This document shows positions 17,014 to 24,900 of a stretch of DNA of 64,000 nt, in pieces (within the stretch, counting starts at the first letter, position 1; every line of letters starts with the position of its first letter). The notes under the pieces are model-generated. The model ran no database searches. It was given only the letters and a program-made list of their open reading frames with translations, and was not told where the DNA came from. Made by a program: the position numbers and the translations under genes. The stretch spans positions 62,001 through 126,000 of the forward strand of contig CAVTOD010000005.1 of the NCBI GenBank assembly GCA_963736305.1, written 5' to 3'. Source of the stretch: DASUPK01 sp963736305 (GTDB lineage Bacteria; Actinomycetota; Thermoleophilia; Solirubrobacterales; 70-9).

Positions 17014-17283
17014 CTACAGCAACTTCTCCTGAGCCTTCGAGCCGCCGGACCGCCGCCTGCGCGGGATGCCGGCCGCCTCGGTCAGCGCGTCCTCGACGTC
17101 GGCGAGGATCGCCCGCTCGGACCGGGAGGCGACGATCGGCTCAGCCATGTCGTCGACGTGCACATAGGTGCGGCGCCCGTCGCCGCGGTCCTTCGGATCG
17201 AGCGGGACGATCGCGTAGATCCGGTCGGCGCGGGCGAACTTGCCGTAACCCAGGGACACCATGCGTGGCTCGCGCTTGGCCAT
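17014..17283 (-). CDS. RemA-like (DUF370) regulator
   Basis: 89 residues. The N-terminal pattern VSLGYGKFARADRIYAIV matches the RemA/DUF370 family (consensus around NIGFGN-V---RI-AIV), small ring-forming DNA-binding proteins that control matrix genes in Bacillus. The C-terminal basic tail (RRRRSGGSKAQ) is extra. ATG at 17283 has TACGGT at 6 nt (leaderless). Since the window has a large polysaccharide locus, a link to matrix control is possible but only inferred. Confidence 0.7.
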   Translation of the reverse strand: MAKREPRMVSLGYGKFARADRIYAIVPLDPKDRGDGRRTYVHVDDMAEPIVASRSERAILADVEDALTEAAGIPRRRRSGGSKAQEKLL

Positions 17284-17289
17284 GGTTGC

Positions 17290-17295
17290 ACCGTA
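17290..17295 (-). promoter_or_regulatory. -10 box of the RemA-like gene
   Basis: TACGGT on the minus strand, 6 nt before the ATG at 17283; leaderless spacing. Confidence 0.5.
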
Positions 17296-17308
17296 GCGGG
17301 GAAATGGG

Positions 17309-17345
17309 CCGGCTTCGCCATCAGATCGCGGCCACAGGCGGCCGC
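17309..17345 (-). repeat. Dispersed hairpin repeat, short copy 4
   Basis: Box CCGGCTTCGCCATCAGA (17309-17325) followed by GCGGCC-ACAGGC-GGCCGC (17328-17345), a perfect 6-bp hairpin. The conserved core of the full copies is missing. It ends exactly on the first base of the rsmI stop triplet (17345-17347). Confidence 0.65.
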
Positions 17346-18166
17346 TAACGCCTAGGTTCGCGCCCGGTGATCCCCTTGTAGAGGTCGTTCGCCGGCACGC
17401 CCGTGAGCGCCGAGACCACGCTGGCCGCGGCCCGCGGCCTGGCCCCGGCCCGGATCAGCCCACGCAGCGCATCAGTCGCGAATCCAATGTCGGCGGTGCC
17501 CCGCTCGGCGGCGGGGCCGATCACGACGACGATCTCGCCCCTGGCCTCGTCACGGAAGCGCCGGGAGAGCTCACCCAGGGTGCCGCGAGCGACCTCCTCG
17601 TGGAGCTTGGTGAGCTCACGGCAGACTGCGGCGGGCCGGTCCGGCGCGAGTTGGGCGAGGGCCCGGAGGGATTCCGGGAGCCGGCGCGGGGACTCGAAGG
17701 CGATCAGCGTCTCGGTGGACTGCAGCACGCGCTCGAGCTCGCCTGTCCGGCGGGGCAGGAAGCCCTGGAAGCGGAACTTGTGCGTCGGGAGGCCGGAGAC
17801 GACCAACGCCGTGACGATCGACGAGGGCCCAGGGAGAACCTCGATGTCAAGGTCACGGTCGATGCAGGCCCTGATCAGGCGGAAGCCGGGGTCGTTGATC
17901 GCTGGAGTGCCGGCGTCGGAGACGAGCGCGACGTTGTCGCCGCGCTCGATCCGCTGGGCGAGCTCGCGGGAGCGCTCCGTCTCGTTTCCCTCGTGGTAGG
18001 AGAGCAGCCGCAGCGCCTGGATCTCGAGGCGCTCCAGGAGCAGACCCGTCCGGCGGGTGTCCTCGCAGGCGATCACGTCGGCCTCGTACAGCGCCCGCCG
18101 CACGCGCAGGGTGATGTCCTCAAGGTTCCCGATCGGAGTCGGACAGACGACGAGCTTGCCGGGCAC
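17345..18166 (-). CDS. rsmI: 16S rRNA (cytidine-1402-2'-O)-methyltransferase
   Basis: 273 residues, tetrapyrrole-methylase fold. VVCPTPIGNLEDITLRV at the N-terminus, ACEDTRRTG, VSDAGTPAINDPG near residue 80 and VLPGPSSIVTAL are diagnostic of RsmI. It follows the ROK kinase by 3 bp. Start GTG at 18166. Confidence 0.93.
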   Translation of the reverse strand: MPGKLVVCPTPIGNLEDITLRVRRALYEADVIACEDTRRTGLLLERLEIQALRLLSYHEGNETERSRELAQRIERGDNVALVSDAGTPAINDPGFRLIRACIDRDLDIEVLPGPSSIVTALVVSGLPTHKFRFQGFLPRRTGELERVLQSTETLIAFESPRRLPESLRALAQLAPDRPAAVCRELTKLHEEVARGTLGELSRRFRDEARGEIVVVIGPAAERGTADIGFATDALRGLIRAGARPRAAASVVSALTGVPANDLYKGITGREPRR

Positions 18167-18169
18167 TTC

Positions 18170-19126
18170 CTACGACTCCTTGTCGAGCTCGATCAGCGCC
18201 ATCGCCGCCGCGCCGATCATCCCGGCGTCCGGGCCGAGCTCGGCCAGCTTCACCGGCGTCTTGTTCATCGGCGGCAGGGCACGCGCCTGGAGCTCCTCGC
18301 GCGCGGGGCCGATCAGCAGCTCCCCGACCACGGACACCCCGCCGCCGATCACGATCACGTCGGGGTCGAAGATGTTCGCGAGGCTCGCGAGCGCCACTCC
18401 CAGATGCCGCCCGGCATCCGCAACGACCTCGGTGGCGAGGGCATCGCCCTGCATCGCCAGCTCGGTCACGGTCTTGCCGACGATCGGCCCCGCGGCGAGC
18501 GCTTTGCCAAGCGCCGAATCGGGCTCGCGCTCGGCAACCACCGTTCCCTCGCGCGCGATCGCCGTTCCCGAGGCGAGCGTCTCGACGCAGCCGTGGTTGG
18601 GGCAGTTGCCCTGGCAGGGCGGGCCGTCCTCCTGGACCACGATGTGGCCGAGCTCCGCGGCAGAGCCGGTCGATCCGCGGTAGACCTCGCCGTTCAGGAT
18701 CAGGCCCCCACCGATCCCGGTGCCGATGGTCAGCATCACCACGTTGGTTGCGCCGCGACCGGCGCCGAAGAGGAACTCGGCGAGCGCAGCGACGTTGGCG
18801 TCGTTGTCGAGATAGACGGGGAGCCCGAGCCGCTTCCGCATCAGGTCGCGAAGAGGGACGTCCGAGATCTCGAGGTTGACCGCTGAGATCGCGACGCCGC
18901 GCTTGTGGTCGATGGTCGCCGGGATCCCAAGGCCGGCCGAGAGGACGTCGGGCCTCGCGTCCTTGGCTTCGGTCAGCTCCCTGCCGAGGTCCTCGAGGAG
19001 CTCGGCCTCCGTCAGTCCGATCGATGGCTCCTTGCCCTCGTAGTGGATCTGCTGCTCGGAGTCCACGACCCCGACGGCCATCTTGGTACCGCCCAGGTCG
19101 ACGCCGATCGTTTCCCGGGGACTCAA
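18170..19126 (-). CDS. ROK-family sugar kinase, probable glucokinase
   Basis: 318 residues. ATP loop GVDLGGTKMAVGVV at the start, substrate site LDNDANVAALAEF, IGTGIGGGLI and GHIVVQEDGPPCQGNCPNHG with the ROK zinc cysteines. No N-terminal helix-turn-helix, so an enzyme and not a repressor. It would phosphorylate glucose or an N-acylated sugar. Start TTG at 19126. Confidence 0.87.
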   Translation of the reverse strand: MSPRETIGVDLGGTKMAVGVVDSEQQIHYEGKEPSIGLTEAELLEDLGRELTEAKDARPDVLSAGLGIPATIDHKRGVAISAVNLEISDVPLRDLMRKRLGLPVYLDNDANVAALAEFLFGAGRGATNVVMLTIGTGIGGGLILNGEVYRGSTGSAAELGHIVVQEDGPPCQGNCPNHGCVETLASGTAIAREGTVVAEREPDSALGKALAAGPIVGKTVTELAMQGDALATEVVADAGRHLGVALASLANIFDPDVIVIGGGVSVVGELLIGPAREELQARALPPMNKTPVKLAELGPDAGMIGAAAMALIELDKES

Positions 19127-19171
19127 CGGCGGAAGGGGTCCGGCGACGGCATGCGTAAGTATTGATATCCC

Positions 19172-20545
19172 ATGTCTCCTCAGGGAGATGAACGGCCGCC
19201 GAAGCGGCCCGAGGGCTCCGAGGGCGGCGGGAAGCCCAAGGAGCCCAAGAAGCCTGGCGCGTCCGGGGGCTCAGGCAAACCCGAAAAGGGCAAGAAGCCG
19301 GAGTACACGGTCTACGGGCGCGGTGGCCGGGGCGGTGGCAAGAAGCGATCCGCCTCGCCGCGCAAGCCGCCCCCTGGCAAGGGCCCGGGCAAGGGAGAGA
19401 AGCCCCCGTACACGGTCTACCGCGCCCGCCCCAGCCTCCGCGACCGGATCCGCAAGCCGAGCATGGAGAGCATCCGCCGAGGCGGGGACCGCGGCGGCAT
19501 CCGCGGCTTCTTCGGCAGGCTGACCGGCGGCAAGCGCCCCTGGCTCCGCTGGATCCTGATCTTCGCGGTGGGCTGGCTGCTGCTCAGCTTCATCACCTTC
19601 GCGATCTCCGCCCAGATCCAGAAGGGCAAGCTGCCGCAGTCGGCCAAGGACGCACTCAAGGGCGGGCCGGCGGTCCTCGCCGGGCAGAACATCCTCATCC
19701 TCGGCGGAGACCGCCGCGGCAAGACTCAGCACCACGCCAGCGGCACCGAGGGCGAGGGCCCGCCGCGCGCGGACACCATCATGGTGTTGCACGCCTCGCT
19801 GACCTCATTCCGGAAGCTCTCGATCCCGCGCGACAGCTATGCGGCGATCCCCAACTGCGGCGAGCAGAAGATCAACGCCTCGCTCGCCTGCAACACCCAG
19901 AGCACGAATGGCAACCCGGCCTCGACGATCAAGACCGTCGAAAACTTCCTCGGCATCGACATCAACCACATCGTGATCGTCGACTTCGACGGCTTCGCCG
20001 ACTTCATCAACACGCTCGGCGGGGTGACCATCCACGTGCCCGGCAACCCCAACAAGAAGGGCGCGGTCGTCTGCGGCGACGTCGACGGCGGAAAGAAGCA
20101 GGGCGGCGTCTCTCTCAAGCTCCCCCCTGGCGACATCACCCTGCAGGGCGACAAGGCCCTCGCCTACGCGCGGATCCGGCACAACAACTGCGACCCCTCG
20201 GAGGACGACCGCGACCGGGCCGCCCGCCAGCAGGCGGTGCTGAACGCGATCAAGGGACGCCTGACCAGTGTCACCCGCTTCCCATACAACTTCTTCAAGG
20301 GACCCTGGATCGGCTGGAACGCGCCCAAGGCATTCATCAGCGACATGGGCGGGTTCACGCTGCCGCAGCTCGCGATCTCGGCAATCCTCGGCGGCAGCGG
20401 TGAGACCAACGTGCTCGGCAGCGACAAGGCCGGTGTGGGAGTGGGACCGGGCGGCAGCCTGGAGATCCCGCAGGGCGCCTGCGACGACGCCGTCAAGCAG
20501 CTGCTCGGCGGCGACCCGCCGCACCGCCCCGCCTGCTCGCCGTAG
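19172..20545 (+). CDS. LytR-CpsA-Psr (LCP) family glycan ligase
   Basis: 457 residues. A long basic Gly/Pro/Lys-rich cytoplasmic head (residues 1-120) contains two copies of a YTVY motif (PEYTVYGRGG and PPYTVYRARP); one membrane span follows at about 127-147 (LIFAVGWLLLSFITFAIS), then the extracellular LCP domain with RADTIMVL and SIPRDSYAAI, whose Arg and Asp bind the pyrophosphate. LCP enzymes move polysaccharides or teichoic-acid-like polymers from undecaprenyl pyrophosphate to peptidoglycan, so it may attach the glycan made by the 34-55 kb locus. Divergent from the ROK gene. Confidence 0.9.
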   Translation: MSPQGDERPPKRPEGSEGGGKPKEPKKPGASGGSGKPEKGKKPEYTVYGRGGRGGGKKRSASPRKPPPGKGPGKGEKPPYTVYRARPSLRDRIRKPSMESIRRGGDRGGIRGFFGRLTGGKRPWLRWILIFAVGWLLLSFITFAISAQIQKGKLPQSAKDALKGGPAVLAGQNILILGGDRRGKTQHHASGTEGEGPPRADTIMVLHASLTSFRKLSIPRDSYAAIPNCGEQKINASLACNTQSTNGNPASTIKTVENFLGIDINHIVIVDFDGFADFINTLGGVTIHVPGNPNKKGAVVCGDVDGGKKQGGVSLKLPPGDITLQGDKALAYARIRHNNCDPSEDDRDRAARQQAVLNAIKGRLTSVTRFPYNFFKGPWIGWNAPKAFISDMGGFTLPQLAISAILGGSGETNVLGSDKAGVGVGPGGSLEIPQGACDDAVKQLLGGDPPHRPACSP

Positions 20546-20552
20546 CGAACGG

Positions 20553-20876
20553 TTAGGGCGAGTCCGAGCCGGAGCTGGTGGCGGCCTTGTCCGAGCCGCT
20601 CGAGTCCGACTTCTTGGAGCTCGACTCGGTGGATGAGTCCGAGCTGGAGCTCGAGTCGCCGGCCGACGACGAGTCGTCGTCCTTCGAGGCCGCCTTGCTC
20701 TTGCTCTTGTAGTCGGTCGTGTAGAACCCCGATCCCTTGAAGTGGACGGCGACCGGGTGGAAGATCCGCTCGACGGGGGCGCCGCACTGTTCGCATGTCT
20801 CGACGGGATCATCGGACATGCTCTGGATCACCTCGAAGGTGTGTCCGTTCGTGCAGCGGTATTCGTAGATCGGCAT
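20553..20876 (-). CDS. FmdB-type zinc ribbon protein with Ser/Asp-rich tail
   Basis: 107 residues. MPIYEYRCTNGHTFEV with CEQCGAPVERIF is the FmdB/CxxC_CxxC regulatory zinc ribbon. From about residue 62 the protein is a low-complexity Ser/Asp/Lys tail, longer than usual. ATG at 20876 is chosen because FmdB proteins begin MPIYEY; the open frame upstream is not conserved. It converges on the LCP gene and is divergent from glyS. Confidence 0.82.
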   Translation of the reverse strand: MPIYEYRCTNGHTFEVIQSMSDDPVETCEQCGAPVERIFHPVAVHFKGSGFYTTDYKSKSKAASKDDDSSSAGDSSSSSDSSTESSSKKSDSSGSDKAATSSGSDSP

Positions 20877-20931
20877 CGGAGGCAAGAGGGTAGTGGGCGA
20901 TGGCGCCGGACACCGCACGCGGGGCTCCGTT

Positions 20932-20937
20932 TAACTT
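20932..20937 (+). promoter_or_regulatory. -10 box of glyS
   Basis: TAACTT, 6 nt before the ATG at 20944; leaderless spacing. Confidence 0.45.
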
Positions 20938-20943
20938 GGCGCC

Positions 20944-22311
20944 ATGGCTGACCTCAAGCTCGAAGAGATCGTCGCCCTCTGCAAGCGGCGGGGCTTCATC
21001 TTCCCGGCGTCGGAGATCTACGGCGGCTTCGCCAACACCTACGACTACGGGCACTACGGCGTGCTGCTGAAGAACAACGTCAAGGCCGAGTGGTGGCGGG
21101 CGATGATCCAGGAGCGCGACGACATCGTCGCTCTCGACTCGGCGATCATCCAGAACCCCAGGGTCTGGGAGGCCTCCGGGCATCTCGCCGGCTTCACCGA
21201 TCCGCTCGTCCAGTGCCTCGGGAAATGCAAGAAGCGCTGGCGCGAAGACCACCTCCGCGAGGAGCAGCTCGGGGCGGAGGACGCCGAGGGTGAGATCCGC
21301 TGCCCGGAATGCGGCGGTGAGCTATCGGAGCCGCGTCAGTTCAACCTGATGTTCGAGACCTACGTCGGCCCCGTCCATGACGAGTCCGACATGGCCTACC
21401 TGCGGCCCGAGACCGCGCAGGGAATCTTCGTCAACTTCAAGAACGTCCTGCAGTTCTCGCGGAAGAAGCCGCCGTTCGGGATCGCTCAGATCGGCAAGTC
21501 ATTCCGCAACGAAATCACTCCCGGCAACTTCATCTTTCGCACTCTCGAGTTCGAGCAGATGGAGATGGAGTTCTTCGTCCCGCCGGCCGAGGCCTCCGCC
21601 TGGCACGAGCGCTGGCTGGAGGAGAGGATGGGGTGGTACACCGACCTCGGCATCCGGCCATCACATCTTCAACTACGGGCTCACGTGCAGGACGAGCTTT
21701 CGCATTACTCCAGCGCCACCTCCGACATCGAGTACCTCTTCCCGATGGGCTGGTCGGAGCTGGAAGGGATCGCCAACCGCGGCGACTACGACCTCACCCA
21801 GCACGCCGAGTTCTCCGGCGACAAGCTCGAGTACGTCGACTCAGGGACCGGCGACCGCTACGTGCCGCACGTGATCGAGCCCGCCGCCGGCGTCGACCGG
21901 GCGATGCTCTCGTTCATGGTCGATGCGTACGACGTCGAGGAGGTCGAGGGGCGCCAGCGGACGGTCCTGCGCCTCCACCCCAAGCTGGCGCCGGTGAAGG
22001 CGGCAGTCCTGCCGCTGGTCAACAAGGACGGTCAGCCCGAGAAGGCTCGTGAGATCCACGAGAACCTGCGCAAGCTGATGTCCACCGAGTTCGACACCGG
22101 CGGCTCGATCGGCAAGCGCTACCGCCGCCAGGACGAGATCGGCACCCCATGGGGCGTGACCGTCGACCACCAGACGATGGAGGACGACACCGTCACCCTG
22201 CGCGACCGAGACTCGCTCGATCAGTCGCGAATCGCGATCTCCGACTTGGCAGAGGAGCTCAGCCGCCGCCTGGGCGAACCCTGGGCGTCCCCCAAGCTCG
22301 GCGCGAGGTAG
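20944..22311 (+). CDS. glyS: Glycyl-tRNA synthetase (single-chain alpha2 type)
   Basis: 455 residues, class II synthetase. N-terminal RRGFIFPASEIYGGFANTYD, zinc-type cysteines (CLGKCKKRW and CPECGGEL), motif 2 GKSFRNEITPGNFIFRTLEF, motif 3 region with GVDRAML, and a C-terminal anticodon-binding domain. Charges tRNA-Gly. Confidence 0.95.
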   Translation: MADLKLEEIVALCKRRGFIFPASEIYGGFANTYDYGHYGVLLKNNVKAEWWRAMIQERDDIVALDSAIIQNPRVWEASGHLAGFTDPLVQCLGKCKKRWREDHLREEQLGAEDAEGEIRCPECGGELSEPRQFNLMFETYVGPVHDESDMAYLRPETAQGIFVNFKNVLQFSRKKPPFGIAQIGKSFRNEITPGNFIFRTLEFEQMEMEFFVPPAEASAWHERWLEERMGWYTDLGIRPSHLQLRAHVQDELSHYSSATSDIEYLFPMGWSELEGIANRGDYDLTQHAEFSGDKLEYVDSGTGDRYVPHVIEPAAGVDRAMLSFMVDAYDVEEVEGRQRTVLRLHPKLAPVKAAVLPLVNKDGQPEKAREIHENLRKLMSTEFDTGGSIGKRYRRQDEIGTPWGVTVDHQTMEDDTVTLRDRDSLDQSRIAISDLAEELSRRLGEPWASPKLGAR

Positions 22312-22357
22312 TACCGCCGGCTGGTGTGAGTCAGCAACTGACCGGCCTATCGAGTCC

Positions 22358-22897
22358 TTATCGCGGGTAGCTCGGCTTGTAGCCGCGCAGCCGCCCGACG
22401 GCGGCGAGCAGCGGCAGCGAGGCCTTCTGGATCGCGACCGGTGGGGAATCCGCCCAGGAGCGTCCGTTCGTCGCCCGTGAGGTGACGAAGATCTGAAGAA
22501 GGGGCAGCTCGTCCTGGTCGTTCAGCCGGCCGCCGTCGGTGAGGTGATAAACGTAGGCCTCCGCGTAGGCCTCGATGAAGTCCGTGACCGGCTCGAAGAT
22601 GCCGCGGACGTGGAGCTCGGCCGAGCTCGGGTTCCAGGGATCCCGGTGAGGTGTCCCTGGCGAGATCGCGACGCGGTCGCCCGTGCGGAACTCGCGCTCC
22701 TCGCCCTCGACCTCGATCAGCCCCTCGCCGGATAGGGCATCCCAGGTCTGCGTGAGGTCATCGTGACGATGGGGGTCCGCATGGCCGGTTCGGGGGGCGA
22801 ACGACCGCTCGAACTTCAGGTTGCCGTCGGAGCGCTCGACGACCTCGAGCCAGGTTCTCGTGCGTGGGCTCGTGTAGCGCTTGCCGACCGCGATCAC
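22358..22897 (-). CDS. Cupin-domain protein
   Basis: 179 residues with one cupin barrel: ADPHRHDDLTQTW supplies the His cluster of motif 1 and GDRVAISPGTPHRDPW is motif 2. The C-terminal 70 residues are helical with an unassigned LPLLQIFVTSRATNG segment. Enzymatic or sugar/metal-binding role unknown. GTG at 22897 with TAGGGT at 6 nt. Convergent with glyS. Confidence 0.75.
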   Translation of the reverse strand: MIAVGKRYTSPRTRTWLEVVERSDGNLKFERSFAPRTGHADPHRHDDLTQTWDALSGEGLIEVEGEEREFRTGDRVAISPGTPHRDPWNPSSAELHVRGIFEPVTDFIEAYAEAYVYHLTDGGRLNDQDELPLLQIFVTSRATNGRSWADSPPVAIQKASLPLLAAVGRLRGYKPSYPR

Positions 22898-22903
22898 GCA
22901 GCC

Positions 22904-22909
22904 ACCCTA
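22904..22909 (-). promoter_or_regulatory. -10 box of the cupin gene
   Basis: TAGGGT on the minus strand, 6 nt before the GTG at 22897; leaderless spacing. Confidence 0.4.
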
Positions 22910-22936
22910 TCCGCACGGTCCGGTAGAAGCCAAGGC

Positions 22937-24119
22937 GTGAGCGCGCGGCGCAGCGTCGGCGTCTTCGTCCTCGCCCTGGCGATCACGGGTGGAATTGCGG
23001 CAACGTCGGGCCCGTCGTCGCCCCCCTGACGCACGACTTCGACATCACGCTCGGAGAGGTGCGGCTGTCTCGGGTGCCTTCTTCTTCGCCGGATCGGCGT
23101 GCGGGAGTCTCGCCGGCGCCGCGCTGGCCAGAAAGATCCGAGTGCTTGCGGGGATCTGGGCCTGTTGCGTGCTTTCCGTGATCGGCAATGTGATCTTCGC
23201 CGTGGGCGACAGCTTCGCGGTGCTGGCCGCCGGCCGGGTGTTCGCCGGCATTGCCTTCGGCCTGGCGGCCGTCTTCATCCCGTCCTACGCGCGTGTGATG
23301 GGAGGCGTGAAGATGGTCGGCCTGTTCGGCGCCGGGCTCACCCTCGGGGTGGCGGCCAGCCTCTTCCTCGGCAGCATCATGGAAGGCGCGGGCGTCGACT
23401 GGAGGGTCGCCTTCGCGATCACCGCTGCCCTCGCCTTGATCTCGCTGCCGCTACTGCCCAACGAACCGGTGCAGGTCCAGAGGGCCGCCTCCGAGGGCGA
23501 GGGCCTGGCCCGGGAGACTCTGACCAATCAGGCCTGGTGGAGGATCCAGCTGCTCGGGATCGCCACGCTCAATCTTCCCCTGATCGTGGGCGCCTGGCTG
23601 GTGCACTACCTGATCACCGTCTATGGGCTCTCGGCCGCAGCGGCCGGAGCGTTCGGCTTCGCGCTGTTCGGGATTTCCGCCGTGATGCGAGACGTCGCCG
23701 GCCGGATCACGGCGGCCGGGGCCGGCCCGTCGATGCTGGTGATCGTGGGACTCGGCCTCGGGGCGGCGGGCCTCGTGATCCTGGGCCAGGGAAACTCGCC
23801 GGCGGTTGCGCTCGTGGCGATCGCGCTGATGGGCGTAGGGCTCTCCCTCCCCTACCCCCTCTACTACGACGAGGCGGAGCGCGTTCTCCCCGACCGTCCG
23901 ATCGGCAGCCTCGGCCTGATGCAGGTCGGGGCGGGGATCTTCCCCATCCCAATCATCCCGCTGTTCGGCGCGGCGTTGGCGAGCGGCGAGGCCGACCTCG
24001 CCTTCGGGGCCCTGGCCGCATTCGCCGCCCTGACCCTCGTACTGAACGCGCGGCCGCCGGTCCCCCACCGCGCACCGGCTTCGCCATCAGGCGCGACCGA
24101 CAGCGGCCGCCCCACATAA
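22937..24119 (+). pseudogene. MFS transporter with two one-base frameshifts near the N-terminus
   Basis: Reads SARRSVGVFVLALAITGGI from a GTG at 22937, then a second frame (about 23002-23065) gives NVGPVVAPLTHDFDITLGEV, then the third frame gives SGAFFFAGSACGSLAGAAL and runs to a TAA at 24117. Joined, these form a normal 12-span MFS protein of the CynX/YbfB-like kind. Each junction lacks one base (near 22998 and 23070). The C-terminal residues PASPSGATDSGRPT are encoded by hairpin repeat copy 2, so the native end may have been replaced. Substrate unknown. Confidence 0.75.
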
Positions 24120-24170
24120 GTCGCTTCGGGCTTCGCCCTTCGCTCCTGAAGCGAGCGGCCTCGCGGTCGC
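24075..24170 (-). repeat. Dispersed hairpin repeat, copy 2
   Basis: Box CCGGCTTCGCCATCAGG (24075-24091), left arm GCGACCG (24093-24099) plus AGCGGCCGC, core CTTCGGGCTTCGCCCTTCGC (24124-24143), right arm AGCGGCC...CGGTCGC (24154-24170). GCGACCG pairs perfectly with CGGTCGC. The right edge is the first base of the tetR stop triplet (24170-24172). It lies between convergent genes and supplies the last codons of the MFS gene. Confidence 0.75.
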
Positions 24171-24826
24171 TAGCCCTGCCAGCGCTGTCCCTGGCTGATC
24201 CGCTCCTGCCCTATCCAGGCGAAGTCCATCGCGGCCTGGACGACCTCCTCCTTCGGCACCTTGCGGTGGAGGTCCCACCAGTCGGCGAGTGACTGCATCG
24301 CGCCGACCATCTGCTGGGCGAGCATCTCGACGAACTGCGGCAGCTTGGGGAAGTCAAGGCCCTTGCGTTGGGCCTCCTCGCTCATCAGCTGGACGATCGC
24401 AGCGGCGACCTCGTCCCGCAGCCGGTCCAGTCGCAGCGCTACGTCGGGATCGCCGGCGTTACGGAACATGATCCGCCAGGCTCCGCGCCGCTCCTCGACG
24501 AAGCCGAAGAAGGCCTCGAGGCCGGCGCGCATCCGGGGCTCCCCCGGCTCGGCGCCGGCGACCGCGCCCGCGATCCGCTCGACTAGCTCGTGGACGTGCA
24601 TCTCGAGCATCGCCACGTAGAGCTCTCGCTTCGAGGAGAAGTGCTCGTAGAGCAGGGCCTTGGAGACGCCGGCACGCTCGGCCACCGAATCGAGCGAGGT
24701 CTCGTGGTAGCCGGTGTCCGCGAATGCGCTGCGCGCGGCGTCGAGGATCGCCTCACGGCGGTCGGCGGCGGCCATCCGCGATCGCGCCGGGGCCGCAGCC
24801 TTCTTGTTCTGTGTGATCGGTGTCAC
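24170..24826 (-). CDS. TetR-family regulator
   Basis: 218 residues. N-terminal helix-turn-helix: RREAILDAARSAFADTGYHE and VAERAGVSKALLYEHFSSKR (residues about 24-70). The C-terminal ligand domain has no specific signature. Divergent from the diiron-oxidase gene; a perfect palindrome 8 bp before its start codon is the probable operator for both. GTG start at 24826. Confidence 0.9.
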   Translation of the reverse strand: MTPITQNKKAAAPARSRMAAADRREAILDAARSAFADTGYHETSLDSVAERAGVSKALLYEHFSSKRELYVAMLEMHVHELVERIAGAVAGAEPGEPRMRAGLEAFFGFVEERRGAWRIMFRNAGDPDVALRLDRLRDEVAAAIVQLMSEEAQRKGLDFPKLPQFVEMLAQQMVGAMQSLADWWDLHRKVPKEEVVQAAMDFAWIGQERISQGQRWQG

Positions 24827-24833
24827 CGTACTA

Positions 24834-24851
24834 ACTGACTGGTCAGTCAGT
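24834..24851. promoter_or_regulatory. TetR operator palindrome
   Basis: ACTGACTG-GT-CAGTCAGT, a perfect inverted repeat of two 8-bp arms with 2-bp spacer, between the divergent tetR and diiron-oxidase genes. TATTAT at 24852-24857 right beside it could be the -10 box of the rightward promoter, so binding would block transcription. Confidence 0.8.
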
Positions 24852-24900
24852 TATTATACGCCAAGCGGAAGCGGCAACCAAGAGGACCAGGAGGCACCGA

